Source: an uncultured Erythrobacter sp.
Lineage (GTDB): Bacteria > Pseudomonadota > Alphaproteobacteria > Sphingomonadales > Sphingomonadaceae
Direction: 5' to 3'
DNA: 64,000 bases
Assembly: GCA_947503155.1 (NCBI GenBank)
Contig: CANNCL010000003.1
Span: forward strand, 310,001-374,000
Shown: piece after piece, positions 1-9,497 of the stretch
Layout of the letters: each line of letters opens with the position of its first letter
Numbering within the stretch: position 1 is the stretch's first letter
The notes under the pieces: generated by a model
Seen by the model: the letters and a program-made list of their open reading frames with translations, nothing else
Told to the model about the DNA's origin: nothing
Databases searched by the model: none
Program-made: the position numbers and the translations under genes

Positions 1-2
1 TG

Positions 3-578
3 CGCCTGCCGAAAGAAGGGTTCGCCGTGTTCGGCGCTGTCTTGCTTTTGGGTCTCGTGGGTTACGCATGGCAAGGATCGCCCGGACAGCCCGGCAGCCC
101 GAAAGAACCAGACCTTGCCGTTGATCAGCAATCCGGGGACGAAATGGTAACCGCGCGGCGACAGCTGTTCGATGAAACTGTTCCGAAACCCGATTATCTC
201 GTCCTGTCCGATGGATTTGCTCGGCGCGGCAAGTTTGGCGATGCCGCAGGCTTGCTGCGCGGCGGTTTGAACGAAAACCCTGACCACCTCGAAGGGTGGC
301 TGGCGCTAGGCATGGCGCTTACCGGACATGCGGATGGCAATATCACTCCTGCGGCTTTCTACGCGTACGGTAAGGCCCGCGACCTTGATCCTGCCAATCC
401 CGGCGCGGACTTTTTCCTCGGCTTCTCTTTCCTGCAAACCGGTCAAATCCGCGCGGCGCGCGACACTTGGGCCGGGTTGCTTGAACGTTCACCGGCCGAT
501 GCCCCTTGGCGTGAAGAGATCGAGGCGCGCGTCGCCCGGCTTGATGAGATGATCGCCAACGCACCGATGTTGCAATAG
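3..578 (+). CDS. ccmI: c-type cytochrome biogenesis TPR protein, CcmI-like (5' end outside window)
   Basis: The reading frame is open to the left edge (residues RLPKEGFAV precede the first internal GTG at 27), so the true start lies outside. What remains is one hydrophobic segment (FGAVLLLGLVGYAW) followed by a soluble TPR-like part; WLALGMALTG and DFFLGFSFLQTGQ look like TPR helices. CcmI/CycH proteins carry a membrane-anchored N-terminus and a TPR domain that presents apocytochrome c for heme ligation at the periplasmic face. The rest of the ccm cluster would lie to the left. The assignment rests on layout and general resemblance; another TPR membrane protein is possible. Confidence 0.6.
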   Translation, partial: RLPKEGFAVFGAVLLLGLVGYAWQGSPGQPGSPKEPDLAVDQQSGDEMVTARRQLFDETVPKPDYLVLSDGFARRGKFGDAAGLLRGGLNENPDHLEGWLALGMALTGHADGNITPAAFYAYGKARDLDPANPGADFFLGFSFLQTGQIRAARDTWAGLLERSPADAPWREEIEARVARLDEMIANAPMLQ

Positions 579-696
579 TCCCGCGCCGAGACGCCGTTAG
601 CGCGATGTTGCAGGGGGCACAGTGCGGTGCTAGGTGCCGCGACCTTGGATCGGGCGTGACAGATAAATGCCCAGCCACTCGGGATAGTCGCACTTT

Positions 697-2622
697 ATGA
701 GCGAAACAGCAGCCACTCCGGCCCACCAACCGCCGACCAGCGGTAAAGGCCACAGCGCGTCGAAGAGCGCGCTGGCTGTTGGTGCGATCGGTATCGTGTT
801 TGGCGATATCGGCACCAGCCCGCTCTATGCTTTCCGCGAAACTTTTGTAGGCCGCGCGACTGTTCAGCTGGATACCGCGCATGTCCTCGGCGTGATCAGT
901 CTCATTTTCTGGTCGATGACGTTGGTTGTGGCGATCCAATATGTCACGATCCTGATGCGCGCCGATAACAAAGGGCAGGGCGGCAGCCTCGCTCTGGTGG
1001 CGCTAATCTCGCGCAGCCTGTCAAAATCGAAATATGGCTGGGTAGCGATCCTTCTCGGGGTGTTTGCAACGGCGCTATTCTATGGCGACAGCATGATTAC
1101 GCCTGCAATTTCGGTCCTGTCGGCGGTGGAAGGATTGACGGTTGTCGACCCAGGGCTGCAACAATATGTGATCCCGATTGCTCTGGGCCTGCTGGTATTC
1201 CTGTTCGTGCTGCAAAAGCGCGGGACGGCCAAAGTCGGCGCGCTCTTTGCTCCGGTAATGATCGTCTATTTCACCGTCATCGCCGCGCTGGGATTGTGGC
1301 AGATTATCGGCACGCCAGAGATTTTGTGGGCGCTCAACCCATATCACGCGGTCAACTTCTTCATTCTCGATGGCTGGTTCGCTTTTCTCGCCTTGGGCAG
1401 CGTCGTGCTGGCGGTGACCGGTTCAGAGGCGCTTTATTCCGACATGGGGCATTTTGGGCGCGGTCCGATGCGCCTGTCTTGGTTCGGCTTTGTGATGCCA
1501 TGCCTGCTGCTCAATTACTTTGGGCAAGGGGCAATGGTGATCGGTTTGCCGCCAGAGCAAGCCGCCGAAGCCATTCAAAACCCGTTCTTCTTCCTCGCGA
1601 CCGAAGAATGGCGCCTGCCGCTTGTGTTCTTAGCGACCGTTGCGACCTTCATCGCCAGCCAAGCGGTCATTTCCGGCGCGTTCTCGATCACGAGCCAAGC
1701 AATCCAGATGGGCTATATTCCGCGTTTGAAAATCCGGCATACGTCGGAAACAGAAGGCGGCCAGATCTATATTCCAGCGGTCAATTGGGCGCTGATGATC
1801 GCGGTTATCATTCTGGTGCTGACGTTCCAAAATTCTTCCAACCTTGCGAACGCTTATGGCATCGCGGTTACTGGGGCGGTGACGATTGATACGCTCCTGA
1901 TGGCGGTGTTGTTGGTCGGTGTGTGGAAATGGAAGTGGTGGTATGCCGCACCGGTCGTCATCGTCTTCCTGATCGTGGATGGTGCCTACTTTGCCGCGAA
2001 CCTCACCAAGGTTCCCGATGGGGGCTGGTTCCCGCTGGCGGTCGGCTTTGTCGCATTCTTGCTGCTGACCACATGGGCGCGGGGGCGCAAAGTGATGCGC
2101 GAGCGGATGAGCGAACATGCGCTGCCGATGGAGATATTCGCAAAGTCGGCCAAAAATTCCGCTTTGCGTGTGCCGGGCACCGCTATCTTTATGGCCAGCG
2201 CATCATCCGGCGTTCCGTCCGCATTGCTGCACAATATAAAACACAACAAAGTGCTGCATGAGCGTGTCGTGATCCTGACCGTGGACATCGCCGATGTGCC
2301 CTATGTCGACCGCGCGCAACGCTGCGAATATAAAGATATGGGCGACGGGTTTTACCGCGCGGTGTTGCATTACGGCTTTATGGAAGAAACCGACGTTCCG
2401 GTTGGTCTGAAAGAGATGGAACGATGCGGCGGTGAGTTCGATATGATGCACACCAGCTTCTTCCTATCGCGCCAAACCTTGTTGCCGTCCAAAAATCCGG
2501 CAATGCCGATTTGGCGAGAGAGAATTTTTGCCTGGATGCTGATGAATTCAGCAAGCGCGATGGACTTCTTTAAACTGCCGACGAACCGGGTTGTGGAACT
2601 TGGCAGCCAGGTCGAGATCTAG
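697..2622 (+). CDS. kup: Kup-family low-affinity potassium transporter
   Basis: A 641-residue polytopic membrane protein that imports K+ with H+. The N-terminal block [18 protein letters not shown] at about residues 28-45 is the hallmark of the KUP/HAK/KT family. About twelve hydrophobic segments follow to about residue 470, then a cytoplasmic C-terminal part of about 170 residues, all matching the usual family length of 620-660. The ATG start at 697 leaves a short hydrophilic leader before the first membrane segment. It stands alone, and its end faces the TerB-like gene across a 30-bp gap. Confidence 0.96.
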   Translation: MSETAATPAHQPPTSGKGHSASKSALAVGAIGIVFGDIGTSPLYAFRETFVGRATVQLDTAHVLGVISLIFWSMTLVVAIQYVTILMRADNKGQGGSLALVALISRSLSKSKYGWVAILLGVFATALFYGDSMITPAISVLSAVEGLTVVDPGLQQYVIPIALGLLVFLFVLQKRGTAKVGALFAPVMIVYFTVIAALGLWQIIGTPEILWALNPYHAVNFFILDGWFAFLALGSVVLAVTGSEALYSDMGHFGRGPMRLSWFGFVMPCLLLNYFGQGAMVIGLPPEQAAEAIQNPFFFLATEEWRLPLVFLATVATFIASQAVISGAFSITSQAIQMGYIPRLKIRHTSETEGGQIYIPAVNWALMIAVIILVLTFQNSSNLANAYGIAVTGAVTIDTLLMAVLLVGVWKWKWWYAAPVVIVFLIVDGAYFAANLTKVPDGGWFPLAVGFVAFLLLTTWARGRKVMRERMSEHALPMEIFAKSAKNSALRVPGTAIFMASASSGVPSALLHNIKHNKVLHERVVILTVDIADVPYVDRAQRCEYKDMGDGFYRAVLHYGFMEETDVPVGLKEMERCGGEFDMMHTSFFLSRQTLLPSKNPAMPIWRERIFAWMLMNSASAMDFFKLPTNRVVELGSQVEI

Positions 2623-2652
2623 CGCACCGAAATGCGCAGCCCCCCGGCCGGC

Positions 2653-3318
2653 TTAGGTTGCCGGAGCAGGCCCAGTTGAAGCCGGTGGCGTTGAAGCCGG
2701 TGGCGTTTCCGCGCCCTTCGCACCAAACAGCTCTGCAATGGCTTGCCGCGCTTTGCTGAGGCTTTCGTCAAAACGGTCCTGATCCATTTCCAATGCGCCG
2801 GCATAATCTTCAAGCCGCGCGGTTTCTTGGGCGTCCATTTCGCCGTCTGACATGGCGATCATAGCCATTCCTGTAATCGCCAGATTCGCATCATCCCACG
2901 TTACAGCCTGTTGCAGCGAAACGAGTTCCGCGCGAATGTCGCTGCCCCTGCTCAGCATTTCACCTGCGCGTTTGCGGATTTCTTCTTCGGGCAGATCAGA
3001 TCCGAAAACGGACCGGCTGACGATGCGGATCATTGCGACCTCGCTGTCATCGAGCACGCCGTCTGCTGCTGCCATACTGATCATCCCGCGAAGGATAATG
3101 GAGGTGCCAGCCCGCTCGATTTGTTCATCTGTATATTCTGCGATAGATTCCGTTTCGGTCTCTTCCGACAGCCCTCTGAACAACTGGAAGCCGCCAAACA
3201 GGATCGCTCCCCAAGCAAAGACATAGCTGCCCCCGCCAGACGCGTCCGCATAGGACCAGAATGTGACGAAGAGCCCGCCGAAAAAGAAAAGTGCGCCCGT
3301 CAGCGTGTTGGAATTCAT
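2653..3318 (-). CDS. membrane protein with TerB-like domain
   Basis: The start at 3318 is preferred because a GGGGGG purine stretch lies just upstream and the protein then begins with two membrane segments (LTGALFFFGGLFVTFWSY, SYVFAWGAILFGGFQLF). The soluble remainder holds a helical TerB-like acidic domain: ISMAAADGVLDDSEVAMI and, about 80 residues later, IAMSDGEMDAQETARLEDY, the paired D-G-x-x-D patterns of that fold. The C-terminus is a Pro/Ala/Thr tail encoded by a short 15-bp tandem duplication. TerB domains occur in tellurite resistance and stress proteins, but the role here is unknown. It lies 124 bp downstream of yciB on the same strand. Confidence 0.75.
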   Translation of the reverse strand: MNSNTLTGALFFFGGLFVTFWSYADASGGGSYVFAWGAILFGGFQLFRGLSEETETESIAEYTDEQIERAGTSIILRGMISMAAADGVLDDSEVAMIRIVSRSVFGSDLPEEEIRKRAGEMLSRGSDIRAELVSLQQAVTWDDANLAITGMAMIAMSDGEMDAQETARLEDYAGALEMDQDRFDESLSKARQAIAELFGAKGAETPPASTPPASTGPAPAT

Positions 3319-3441
3319 CAGATTATCCCCCCGGAAATATCGTTTACCGAAGGTAACATCACGGCGATTACCGTGATCGTCAAGTGTCAGTGAAACTTGG
3401 AAGCCCAATTCACACTGAGCAGAATATCGAATTATTCCAAT

Positions 3442-4116
3442 CTATTCCGCCGCAGATTTGTCGTCTGAGCCTTTGTCCGAGTTTTCATCCTCTTGCCCAA
3501 TATCCAACCCATGCTTCAGCAGCATCGGGATATTGGCAAAAGTGAATAGGAATGTCAGCGGCAGGAACACCCACAGCTTCGCCCAGAGCCAGCCTTCGAA
3601 GCTCATCTGCGAAACCAGCACTTCGTTCAGCCCAGCAAGAACGAGAAAGAACACCCCCCAATTGCGTGAGAGTTTGAGCCAACCTTCGTCGCTCAATCCT
3701 TCAAAAGCGGCCTCAAGCAAGATTTTGAGCAAGGCGCGGCCCATGAAAAATCCGGCCAGCAACGCCACGCCAAAACCCGAATAGATGATGGTGGGCTTCA
3801 TCTGCACAAAGCGCGGTTCGCCAAAGAAGATCGTAAGCGCCCCGAACCCAACGATCAGCGCGGTTGAGAACCACAGCATTGGTGAAATTTTGCCGAGCCG
3901 CAATTTGGAAATCAGCAGCGCAGTAATCGCCGCGACCATGAAGGCCCCCGTGCCGCGAATGATAGCCGCGATCTCTCCTGCGGGGTTGGGGTCGTCGGGC
4001 GCGTAGAAACGATAGACGCCTAGGAAGACGAGCAGCGGCCCATAATCAACCGCGACGCTGAGCCAGCTTGACCCGGCTTTCTTGGCTTCACTTTTAGGCT
4101 TTTCAGCTTCAGCCAT
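3442..4116 (-). CDS. yciB: YciB/IspA-type inner-membrane septation protein
   Basis: A 224-residue protein with five to six hydrophobic segments. It carries family blocks such as DYGPLLVFLGVYRF near the N-terminus, KPTIIYSGFGVALL in the middle and NWGVFFLVLAGLNEV toward the C-terminus. YciB proteins are linked to envelope integrity and septation in proteobacteria. The gene starts one base into the ftsY stop codon, so it is the fourth member of dapF-mtaB-ftsY-yciB. The charged C-terminal tail (EDENSDKGSDDKSAAE) is a local extension. Confidence 0.92.
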   Translation of the reverse strand: MAEAEKPKSEAKKAGSSWLSVAVDYGPLLVFLGVYRFYAPDDPNPAGEIAAIIRGTGAFMVAAITALLISKLRLGKISPMLWFSTALIVGFGALTIFFGEPRFVQMKPTIIYSGFGVALLAGFFMGRALLKILLEAAFEGLSDEGWLKLSRNWGVFFLVLAGLNEVLVSQMSFEGWLWAKLWVFLPLTFLFTFANIPMLLKHGLDIGQEDENSDKGSDDKSAAE

Positions 4117-5054
4117 CAGGCCACTCCTGCAATCACGCGCGCCACCAGATCGGGATCGAATGGGCGCAAATCTTCCATCTTTTCGCCCACACCGATGGCA
4201 TGGATCGGCAAGCCATATTGCTCTGCCGCCGCGACCAGCACACCGCCGCGCGCTGTACCATCGAGCTTGGTCATAATCAGACCCGTGACGCCGGCGACTT
4301 CTTTGAACACGTCAATCTGCGAAAGAGCGTTTTGCCCATTGGTAGCGTCGAGCACCAACACAACATCATGCGGTGCTTCTTCGTTGAGTTTACCAAGGAC
4401 GCGGCGGATTTTCGCCAGTTCTTCCATCAGTTCTTTTTTATTCTGTAACCGCCCGGCTGTGTCCACAATCAGAGCGTCGATACCGGTGTCGGTTGCCTGT
4501 TTGACCGCGTCAAAGACAATAGAGGCCGGATCACCGCCTTCTGGCCCGCGCACGAGGTCGACACCGGCACGGTCCGCCCAAGTGGCAAGCTGACCTATGG
4601 CTGCGGCGCGGAATGTGTCTCCTGCGGCCAGCAGAACGCCGTAATCATCCTCTGTGAACAGATGCGCCAGCTTAGCGATAGTGGTGGTCTTGCCCGATCC
4701 ATTCACGCCGATCACGAGGATAACTTGTGGACGCGGGAAAGCGGTCACTTCGAGCGGTTTTGCAACTGGCCGGAGAATTTCGGCGATCTCTTCTGCGACG
4801 GCTTCTTTCAATTCCTGCTGCGTGATTTCGAGACCAAAGCTCTTATCAGCCAATCGCGCACGGATACGCCCGGCTGCGGCAGGGCCAAGATCCGAAGTGA
4901 TGAGCGCGTCTTCGACATCATCTAGCGCGGCGTCATCCAGCCGTGCCGCAACGCCTGTAAGATTGCTGCCAAGGCGTTCGGATGTCTTGCGAAACCCGCC
5001 AAGAACGCGCTCGCTCCAGCTGCCACGATCAGTGGCACCATCAGTGGCACTCAT
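4116..5054 (-). CDS. ftsY: signal recognition particle receptor FtsY
   Basis: A 312-residue SRP GTPase that docks SRP-ribosome complexes at the inner membrane. The NG domain is complete: helical N part to about residue 100, P-loop GVNGSGKTTT (116-125), DTAGRLQNK in G3 and TKLDGTARGG in G4. The long acidic N-terminal A domain of enteric FtsY is absent, as in many alphaproteobacteria. The start overlaps the mtaB stop (ATGA). Confidence 0.97.
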   Translation of the reverse strand: MSATDGATDRGSWSERVLGGFRKTSERLGSNLTGVAARLDDAALDDVEDALITSDLGPAAAGRIRARLADKSFGLEITQQELKEAVAEEIAEILRPVAKPLEVTAFPRPQVILVIGVNGSGKTTTIAKLAHLFTEDDYGVLLAAGDTFRAAAIGQLATWADRAGVDLVRGPEGGDPASIVFDAVKQATDTGIDALIVDTAGRLQNKKELMEELAKIRRVLGKLNEEAPHDVVLVLDATNGQNALSQIDVFKEVAGVTGLIMTKLDGTARGGVLVAAAEQYGLPIHAIGVGEKMEDLRPFDPDLVARVIAGVA

Positions 5055-6241
5055 TTCAAAAGACCCCCTTCAACGCTGCGCACAGTCACATCGACCAGCG
5101 TGCTAGCGGCGGCGGCCTCAGGCAAATCGACCCGCGCATAGTGGGGCGCATAGCCGGTGCCGTCGCGTTCTGCGAGCACGGACAGCGTTTCTCCCACAAA
5201 CGAATTCAGCCAAACGGCACGGCGATCAGCGACAGCGGCGCGCAATTCGGCCGCGCGGGATTTTATGACCGCGCGGTCCAGTTGCGGCATTCGGGCTGCG
5301 GGCGTGCCGGGGCGGGGCGAATATGGGAAGATGTGGCCGTGAACGATGTCCAACTCATCAATAATAGACAGGTTCGCGGCGTGGTGTTCATCGGTCTCAG
5401 TTGGAAAGCCTGCAATGAGGTCCGCGCCGATCGCAATGTCTGGGCGGCGTGATTTGAGACGGCGCACGAGATCCGCGGCGTCTGCCCGGCTGTGACGCCT
5501 TTTCATGCGCTTTAGGATCAAATCGTGCCCATGTTGCAGCGATAGATGCAGATGCGGCATCAACCGTGTTTCGCTGGCGAACAGTTCAAACAGCGCATCG
5601 TCAATTTCAATCCCATCGAGCGACGACATGCGCAGCCTGGGCAATTCGGGAAACCGGTCCAGCACAGCCGCCACAAGCGCGCCCAGCGGCGGTGTAGACG
5701 GCAGATCATGCCCCCAACTGGTGACATCGACGCCGGTCAAGACGACTTCTTGCGCGCCCAAGGCCAGATGATGCTCAACCTCGCGCAAAACCTCGGCAAT
5801 GGTCATCGAACGGCTGACGCCGCGCCCTTGCGGGATAACACAGAAGGTGCAGGCGTGGTCGCAACCATTTTGCACCGCGATAAAGGCGCGGGTCCGCGTG
5901 GGCGCAGGCGGCGCCTCAGGCAAAGGAACATTCCAAGCGCGCGGATCAAGTTTCGATTGGTTGGCGATGAGCCCGTCGACTTCTGGCATGTCCGCGATTT
6001 GGTCGCGCTCAATATCCGCTGCGCATCCCGTTACGATTAAGCGCGCATCGGGGCGCGCGCGCCGAGCCTTGCGGATGGCCTGGCGGGTTTGGCGTACGGC
6101 TTCGGATGTAACCGCGCATGAATTCACCACGACGACATCGCCTGCATCGGCGAGCATGGCTTTCATCCGCTCACTTTCGGCGATGTTAAGTCGGCAGCCT
6201 AAGCTTATGACTTCGGGTTTAAGGGCAGCGGGAGCATTCAC
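5051..6241 (-). CDS. mtaB: tRNA t6A37 methylthiotransferase MtaB
   Basis: A radical-SAM methylthiotransferase that converts t6A to ms2t6A at position 37 of ANN-decoding tRNAs. The N-terminal UPF0004 domain has its three cluster cysteines at C16 (SLGCRLN), C42 (VNSCAVT) and C73 (VTGCAA). The radical-SAM CxxxCxxC motif is C127-C131-C134 (NGCDHACTFCVIPQGRG). The short N-terminus and the MtaB-style CRLN motif favour MtaB over MiaB. It overlaps dapF by four bases upstream and ftsY downstream, indicating translational coupling. Confidence 0.94.
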   Translation of the reverse strand: MNAPAALKPEVISLGCRLNIAESERMKAMLADAGDVVVVNSCAVTSEAVRQTRQAIRKARRARPDARLIVTGCAADIERDQIADMPEVDGLIANQSKLDPRAWNVPLPEAPPAPTRTRAFIAVQNGCDHACTFCVIPQGRGVSRSMTIAEVLREVEHHLALGAQEVVLTGVDVTSWGHDLPSTPPLGALVAAVLDRFPELPRLRMSSLDGIEIDDALFELFASETRLMPHLHLSLQHGHDLILKRMKRRHSRADAADLVRRLKSRRPDIAIGADLIAGFPTETDEHHAANLSIIDELDIVHGHIFPYSPRPGTPAARMPQLDRAVIKSRAAELRAAVADRRAVWLNSFVGETLSVLAERDGTGYAPHYARVDLPEAAAASTLVDVTVRSVEGGLLK

Positions 6242-7047
6242 GCGAAATCATCCCATTCGAATGTTCCGCGATAGGCCTCTGTCGCTGGCCCCGTCATCTT
6301 GATCGTGCCGCCTTCTGGCCATTCAATCACGAGGTCGCCGCCCGGCAAAGTCACCGTAACGCGCCGCCCGGTCAGGCCGCGCTGTATCGCTGCGACAGCG
6401 GTAGCGCAGGCGCCGGTTCCGCAGGCCCGGGTTAGGCCGGCACCGCGCTCCCATACATTCAGGCGGAGATGATCGGTGCCGATCACACTGGCAACGTTGA
6501 CGTTGATGCCTTGCGGGAACAGCGGATCGTTCTCAATTTCGGGGCCTAAATCCGCCAAATCAACCGCGCCGGTATCGGCGTTGAAAAACACGACATGCGG
6601 ATTGCCGACATTCACCGCAACCGGGTTTTCAAGTGGCCCCCAAGAAACCGGCATAGCGGCTGTATCCATGGCATAATCTAGCGGAATTGCTTCCCATTCG
6701 AACCGGGGGCTGCCCATATCGACGCTCGCTCCGCCAATTGACGGCTCCAGCATGATCGTCCCGCCGCCGGTCTCAATCCGTGCGGGTTCACCATGCAGCA
6801 TCGCCACCGCGCGCGCGGCATTGCCGCAGGCTTCGACTTCGCTGCCGTCAGAATTAAAGATGCGCATGCGGAACGCCTCGCGCTCACTTGGTTCGAGCAG
6901 CACAAGTTGGTCGCATCCGATCCCCTCGCGCCGATCCGCCAAAGCACGCGCCGCATTTGCCGTCATCGTAGGCAGATCAATCCCTCGCGCATCAAGCACG
7001 ATGAAATCGTTGCCTAGTCCGTGCATTTTTACAAAGTCTATGCGCAT
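6238..7047 (-). CDS. dapF: diaminopimelate epimerase
   Basis: Interconverts LL- and meso-diaminopimelate for lysine and peptidoglycan synthesis. Both active-site cysteines are present, C74 in EACGNAAR and C209 in RACGTGACAT. The preferred start is the ATG at 7047 (MRIDFVKMHGLGNDF), where the family normally begins; an in-frame ATG four codons upstream (7059) is also possible. The length of about 269 residues is typical. It is first in the dapF-mtaB-ftsY-yciB operon. Confidence 0.96.
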   Translation of the reverse strand: MRIDFVKMHGLGNDFIVLDARGIDLPTMTANAARALADRREGIGCDQLVLLEPSEREAFRMRIFNSDGSEVEACGNAARAVAMLHGEPARIETGGGTIMLEPSIGGASVDMGSPRFEWEAIPLDYAMDTAAMPVSWGPLENPVAVNVGNPHVVFFNADTGAVDLADLGPEIENDPLFPQGINVNVASVIGTDHLRLNVWERGAGLTRACGTGACATAVAAIQRGLTGRRVTVTLPGGDLVIEWPEGGTIKMTGPATEAYRGTFEWDDFA

Positions 7048-7128
7048 AGCGGCCTGCATCTATGCACCCATAGCGGCTCCGTCTAGGCCCCGTCTAACCT
7101 ACGGTGTGCGCGGCCAAGAAAATGGCAG

Positions 7129-8865
7129 TCACTGATTGACGATTTTTGGCAATTCGGGTTCGTCACTATCGGCCTCAGCAGAAGTTGCCGGCAACAGTGC
7201 ATTCCGATCGTCATTGCCAGAGAGTTTGCCCGCATTGGCCAGACGCGTGCGGACATCTTCGCTGCTTTCTGGTTGGCCGTATAAATAGCCCTGACCTTTT
7301 AGCTTACCCATCGATTTTAGAGCTTTGAGGATCGCTTCGTCTTCGATCCCTTCTGCTGTGATCGGCAGCTCAAGCCCGCGGCCAAGCGACACAATTGCAT
7401 CGACAATCTTGGAATTGGCACCCGGTTCTTTGAGTTCGCTTACAAAGCTACGGTCGATCTTGAGCCGGTCAAATGTCAATGTGCGCAATTGTTCGAGCGA
7501 TGAATAGCCAGTGCCAAAATCGTCAAGGCTGATCCGTACGCCTTGATTGCGTAAGCTGGTGATGATCGAACGAACCATCCCGATATTCTCATGCAAGCAA
7601 CTTTCGGTGATCTCCACTTCGAGGCGCTGAGCAGGAAAATTGTGCTTTACGAGCAGTTTAAGCAGCTTTTGCGCGAACCATGGATCGCGCAATTGAATGG
7701 GTGATATGTTGATCGACAAAGTGAGCGCATCATCCCAATCTCGCGCGTCGACAAATGCCTGATCCATCAATTGGTCGGACAATTGGGTGATCAATCCGAT
7801 TTCTTCGGCGATAGGGATGAAGATTTCCGGGCTCACGATGCCCATATCGGTAGAGCGCCAGCGGGCTAGCATTTCAAACCCGACCAGCTCGCCCGATTCC
7901 AAGTCCACTTGTTGTTCGTAAAACGGCACGAATTCGTGATTGTTCAGTCCGCGCCGAATGCCCGCTTCCAATTCATTGCGGAAACGAAGTTCGTTTTCCA
8001 TCGTCGCTTCGAACCAGAAATAACGATTTTTGCCCTGTTTCTTGGCCGTGTACATCGCGATATCTGCGCGGTGCATCAACGCGTCGGAGGATTCCGTGCC
8101 GCCTTGGGGGCTGTTGGCCTGCGATGCGCCGGAACCCTCTGGGTTGTGATCTGTGGACACACCGATTGAAATCGTTGCGTCGATGGTGATGCCATCCATT
8201 TCAAACGGCAGCGACACTTGTTCATACAACCGGATAACTAGGTCATCGATCCGGTCGCGGTTTGGTCCTTCATGCAAGGTGACAAACGCGAATTCATCGC
8301 CGCCCAATCGGGCAAGACTCGCACTCTTTGGCAACTGATCGGTGATCCGTTTGGCAAGCTCCACCAAGACAGCGTCACCGACCGAATGGCCGTGCATATC
8401 ATTGATTTGTTTAAAATTATCGAGATCAATCATGCAATATGCAACCGCTGATCCATGCGCCTGTGCGCGCCGGCGTAGCGCGGTTGTCGCCGCGGCCATG
8501 CTGCGCCGGTTTAGGCAACCAGTTAGCGGATCGGTCTCTGCCAACTCGCGCGCAAGCCCCTCTGCGCGGCGGCGTTCGCCTATCTCATCTTGCAATTCGC
8601 GGTAACGGCGCCAGCCAAAAATGATGAGCACGACATTGAGTAGCAGGGCATTGACCAGCAGATGGTCCGGCCCCTTGCCATTGGAGAATATCGCATCAAT
8701 TGCGCTGGGGAGGACTGAACTGCCCGTGGCCACAAACAGAATGATCGCAGCGGTGGCGATACCCAGCGCGACAAGGTCGCGGTCGGCATTGCCCAAGCGA
8801 GTGTCTGGGCCCAAGCGCGTGTCTGTCCGTTTGGCGGACTGTTCTGTCAGCTTTGTTTCTGCCAC
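7129..8865 (-). CDS. membrane GGDEF-EAL cyclic-di-GMP enzyme
   Basis: A 578-residue protein starting at GTG. Two membrane helices (about 31-56 and 68-86) with only a short loop between them precede a GGDEF domain (intact GGDEF at 188-192, preceded by LARL) and an EAL domain. The EAL signature is GFEMLARW, with the catalytic Glu kept, and DDFGTGYSSL and ITAEGIED are both present. Both activities may be live. The substrate or product is c-di-GMP, commonly tied to exopolysaccharide and motility. The last 40 residues are an acidic, unstructured-looking tail. Confidence 0.93.
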   Translation of the reverse strand: MAETKLTEQSAKRTDTRLGPDTRLGNADRDLVALGIATAAIILFVATGSSVLPSAIDAIFSNGKGPDHLLVNALLLNVVLIIFGWRRYRELQDEIGERRRAEGLARELAETDPLTGCLNRRSMAAATTALRRRAQAHGSAVAYCMIDLDNFKQINDMHGHSVGDAVLVELAKRITDQLPKSASLARLGGDEFAFVTLHEGPNRDRIDDLVIRLYEQVSLPFEMDGITIDATISIGVSTDHNPEGSGASQANSPQGGTESSDALMHRADIAMYTAKKQGKNRYFWFEATMENELRFRNELEAGIRRGLNNHEFVPFYEQQVDLESGELVGFEMLARWRSTDMGIVSPEIFIPIAEEIGLITQLSDQLMDQAFVDARDWDDALTLSINISPIQLRDPWFAQKLLKLLVKHNFPAQRLEVEITESCLHENIGMVRSIITSLRNQGVRISLDDFGTGYSSLEQLRTLTFDRLKIDRSFVSELKEPGANSKIVDAIVSLGRGLELPITAEGIEDEAILKALKSMGKLKGQGYLYGQPESSEDVRTRLANAGKLSGNDDRNALLPATSAEADSDEPELPKIVNQ

Positions 8866-9057
8866 CGTAAGCGTTCCCCAGTTCGGACCGGCACGTCTCC
8901 CCCCTCAGGTGCGCGCTGTTGTTACGATCCGCTATGCGAGCGCTTGCTGAAAATTGAGTTAATTGTGTGGGGATTCAGCGCATCTGGGGTGGTCGGAAAG
9001 GCGCGCTCTTAGTATCTTTGCGACGCATCAGCGCCCAAACCGGGCCGGACTAGGAGA

Positions 9058-9474
9058 ATGAGCGTGCCAAACTATTGGTTGGTGAAGTCGGAGCCCTTCA
9101 AATACAGTTGGGATGACCTCGTCGAAGAAGTCGAGGGAACGTGGGACGGGGTTCGCAACCATTCGGCAAAACTGAACCTGCGCGCCATGGAAGTCGGTGA
9201 TGAGTGTTTCTTCTACCACTCACGCGAGGGGCTGGAGATTGTCGGCATTTGCGAAGTTTCGGTTTCGGGAATTATGGATCCCACCGATGAAACCGGAAAA
9301 TGGGACGCGGTGAAGGTAAAGCCCAAACGCAAGTTCGATAACTTCGTAACGCTAAAACAGATTAAGGCCGAGCCGCGCCTTGCGGAATGCGAACTTGTGC
9401 GGCTGTCACGATTATCCGTTGCGAAAATCAAGCCTGATGAGTGGAAATTGATTTGCGAGATGGCAGAAGGATAG
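9058..9474 (+). CDS. EVE domain-containing protein
   Basis: A 138-residue single-domain protein beginning NYWLVKSEPFKYSWDDL, the standard N-terminus of EVE (THYN1-like) proteins. GTWDGVRNHSAKLNLR and GDECFFYHS follow. The fold is PUA-related, and some family members bind modified bases in DNA or RNA. The start is fixed by an AGGAG directly upstream. It is convergent with the ThDP enzyme gene. Confidence 0.93.
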   Translation: MSVPNYWLVKSEPFKYSWDDLVEEVEGTWDGVRNHSAKLNLRAMEVGDECFFYHSREGLEIVGICEVSVSGIMDPTDETGKWDAVKVKPKRKFDNFVTLKQIKAEPRLAECELVRLSRLSVAKIKPDEWKLICEMAEG

Positions 9475-9497
9475 AGGGCCGCCGTTCCTGGCGTTTT

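Noticed and set aside
343..939. Long minus-strand ORF opposite the CcmI-like and kup starts
   Set aside because: Antisense shadow of high-GC genes, rich in Arg/His, no recognisable domain.
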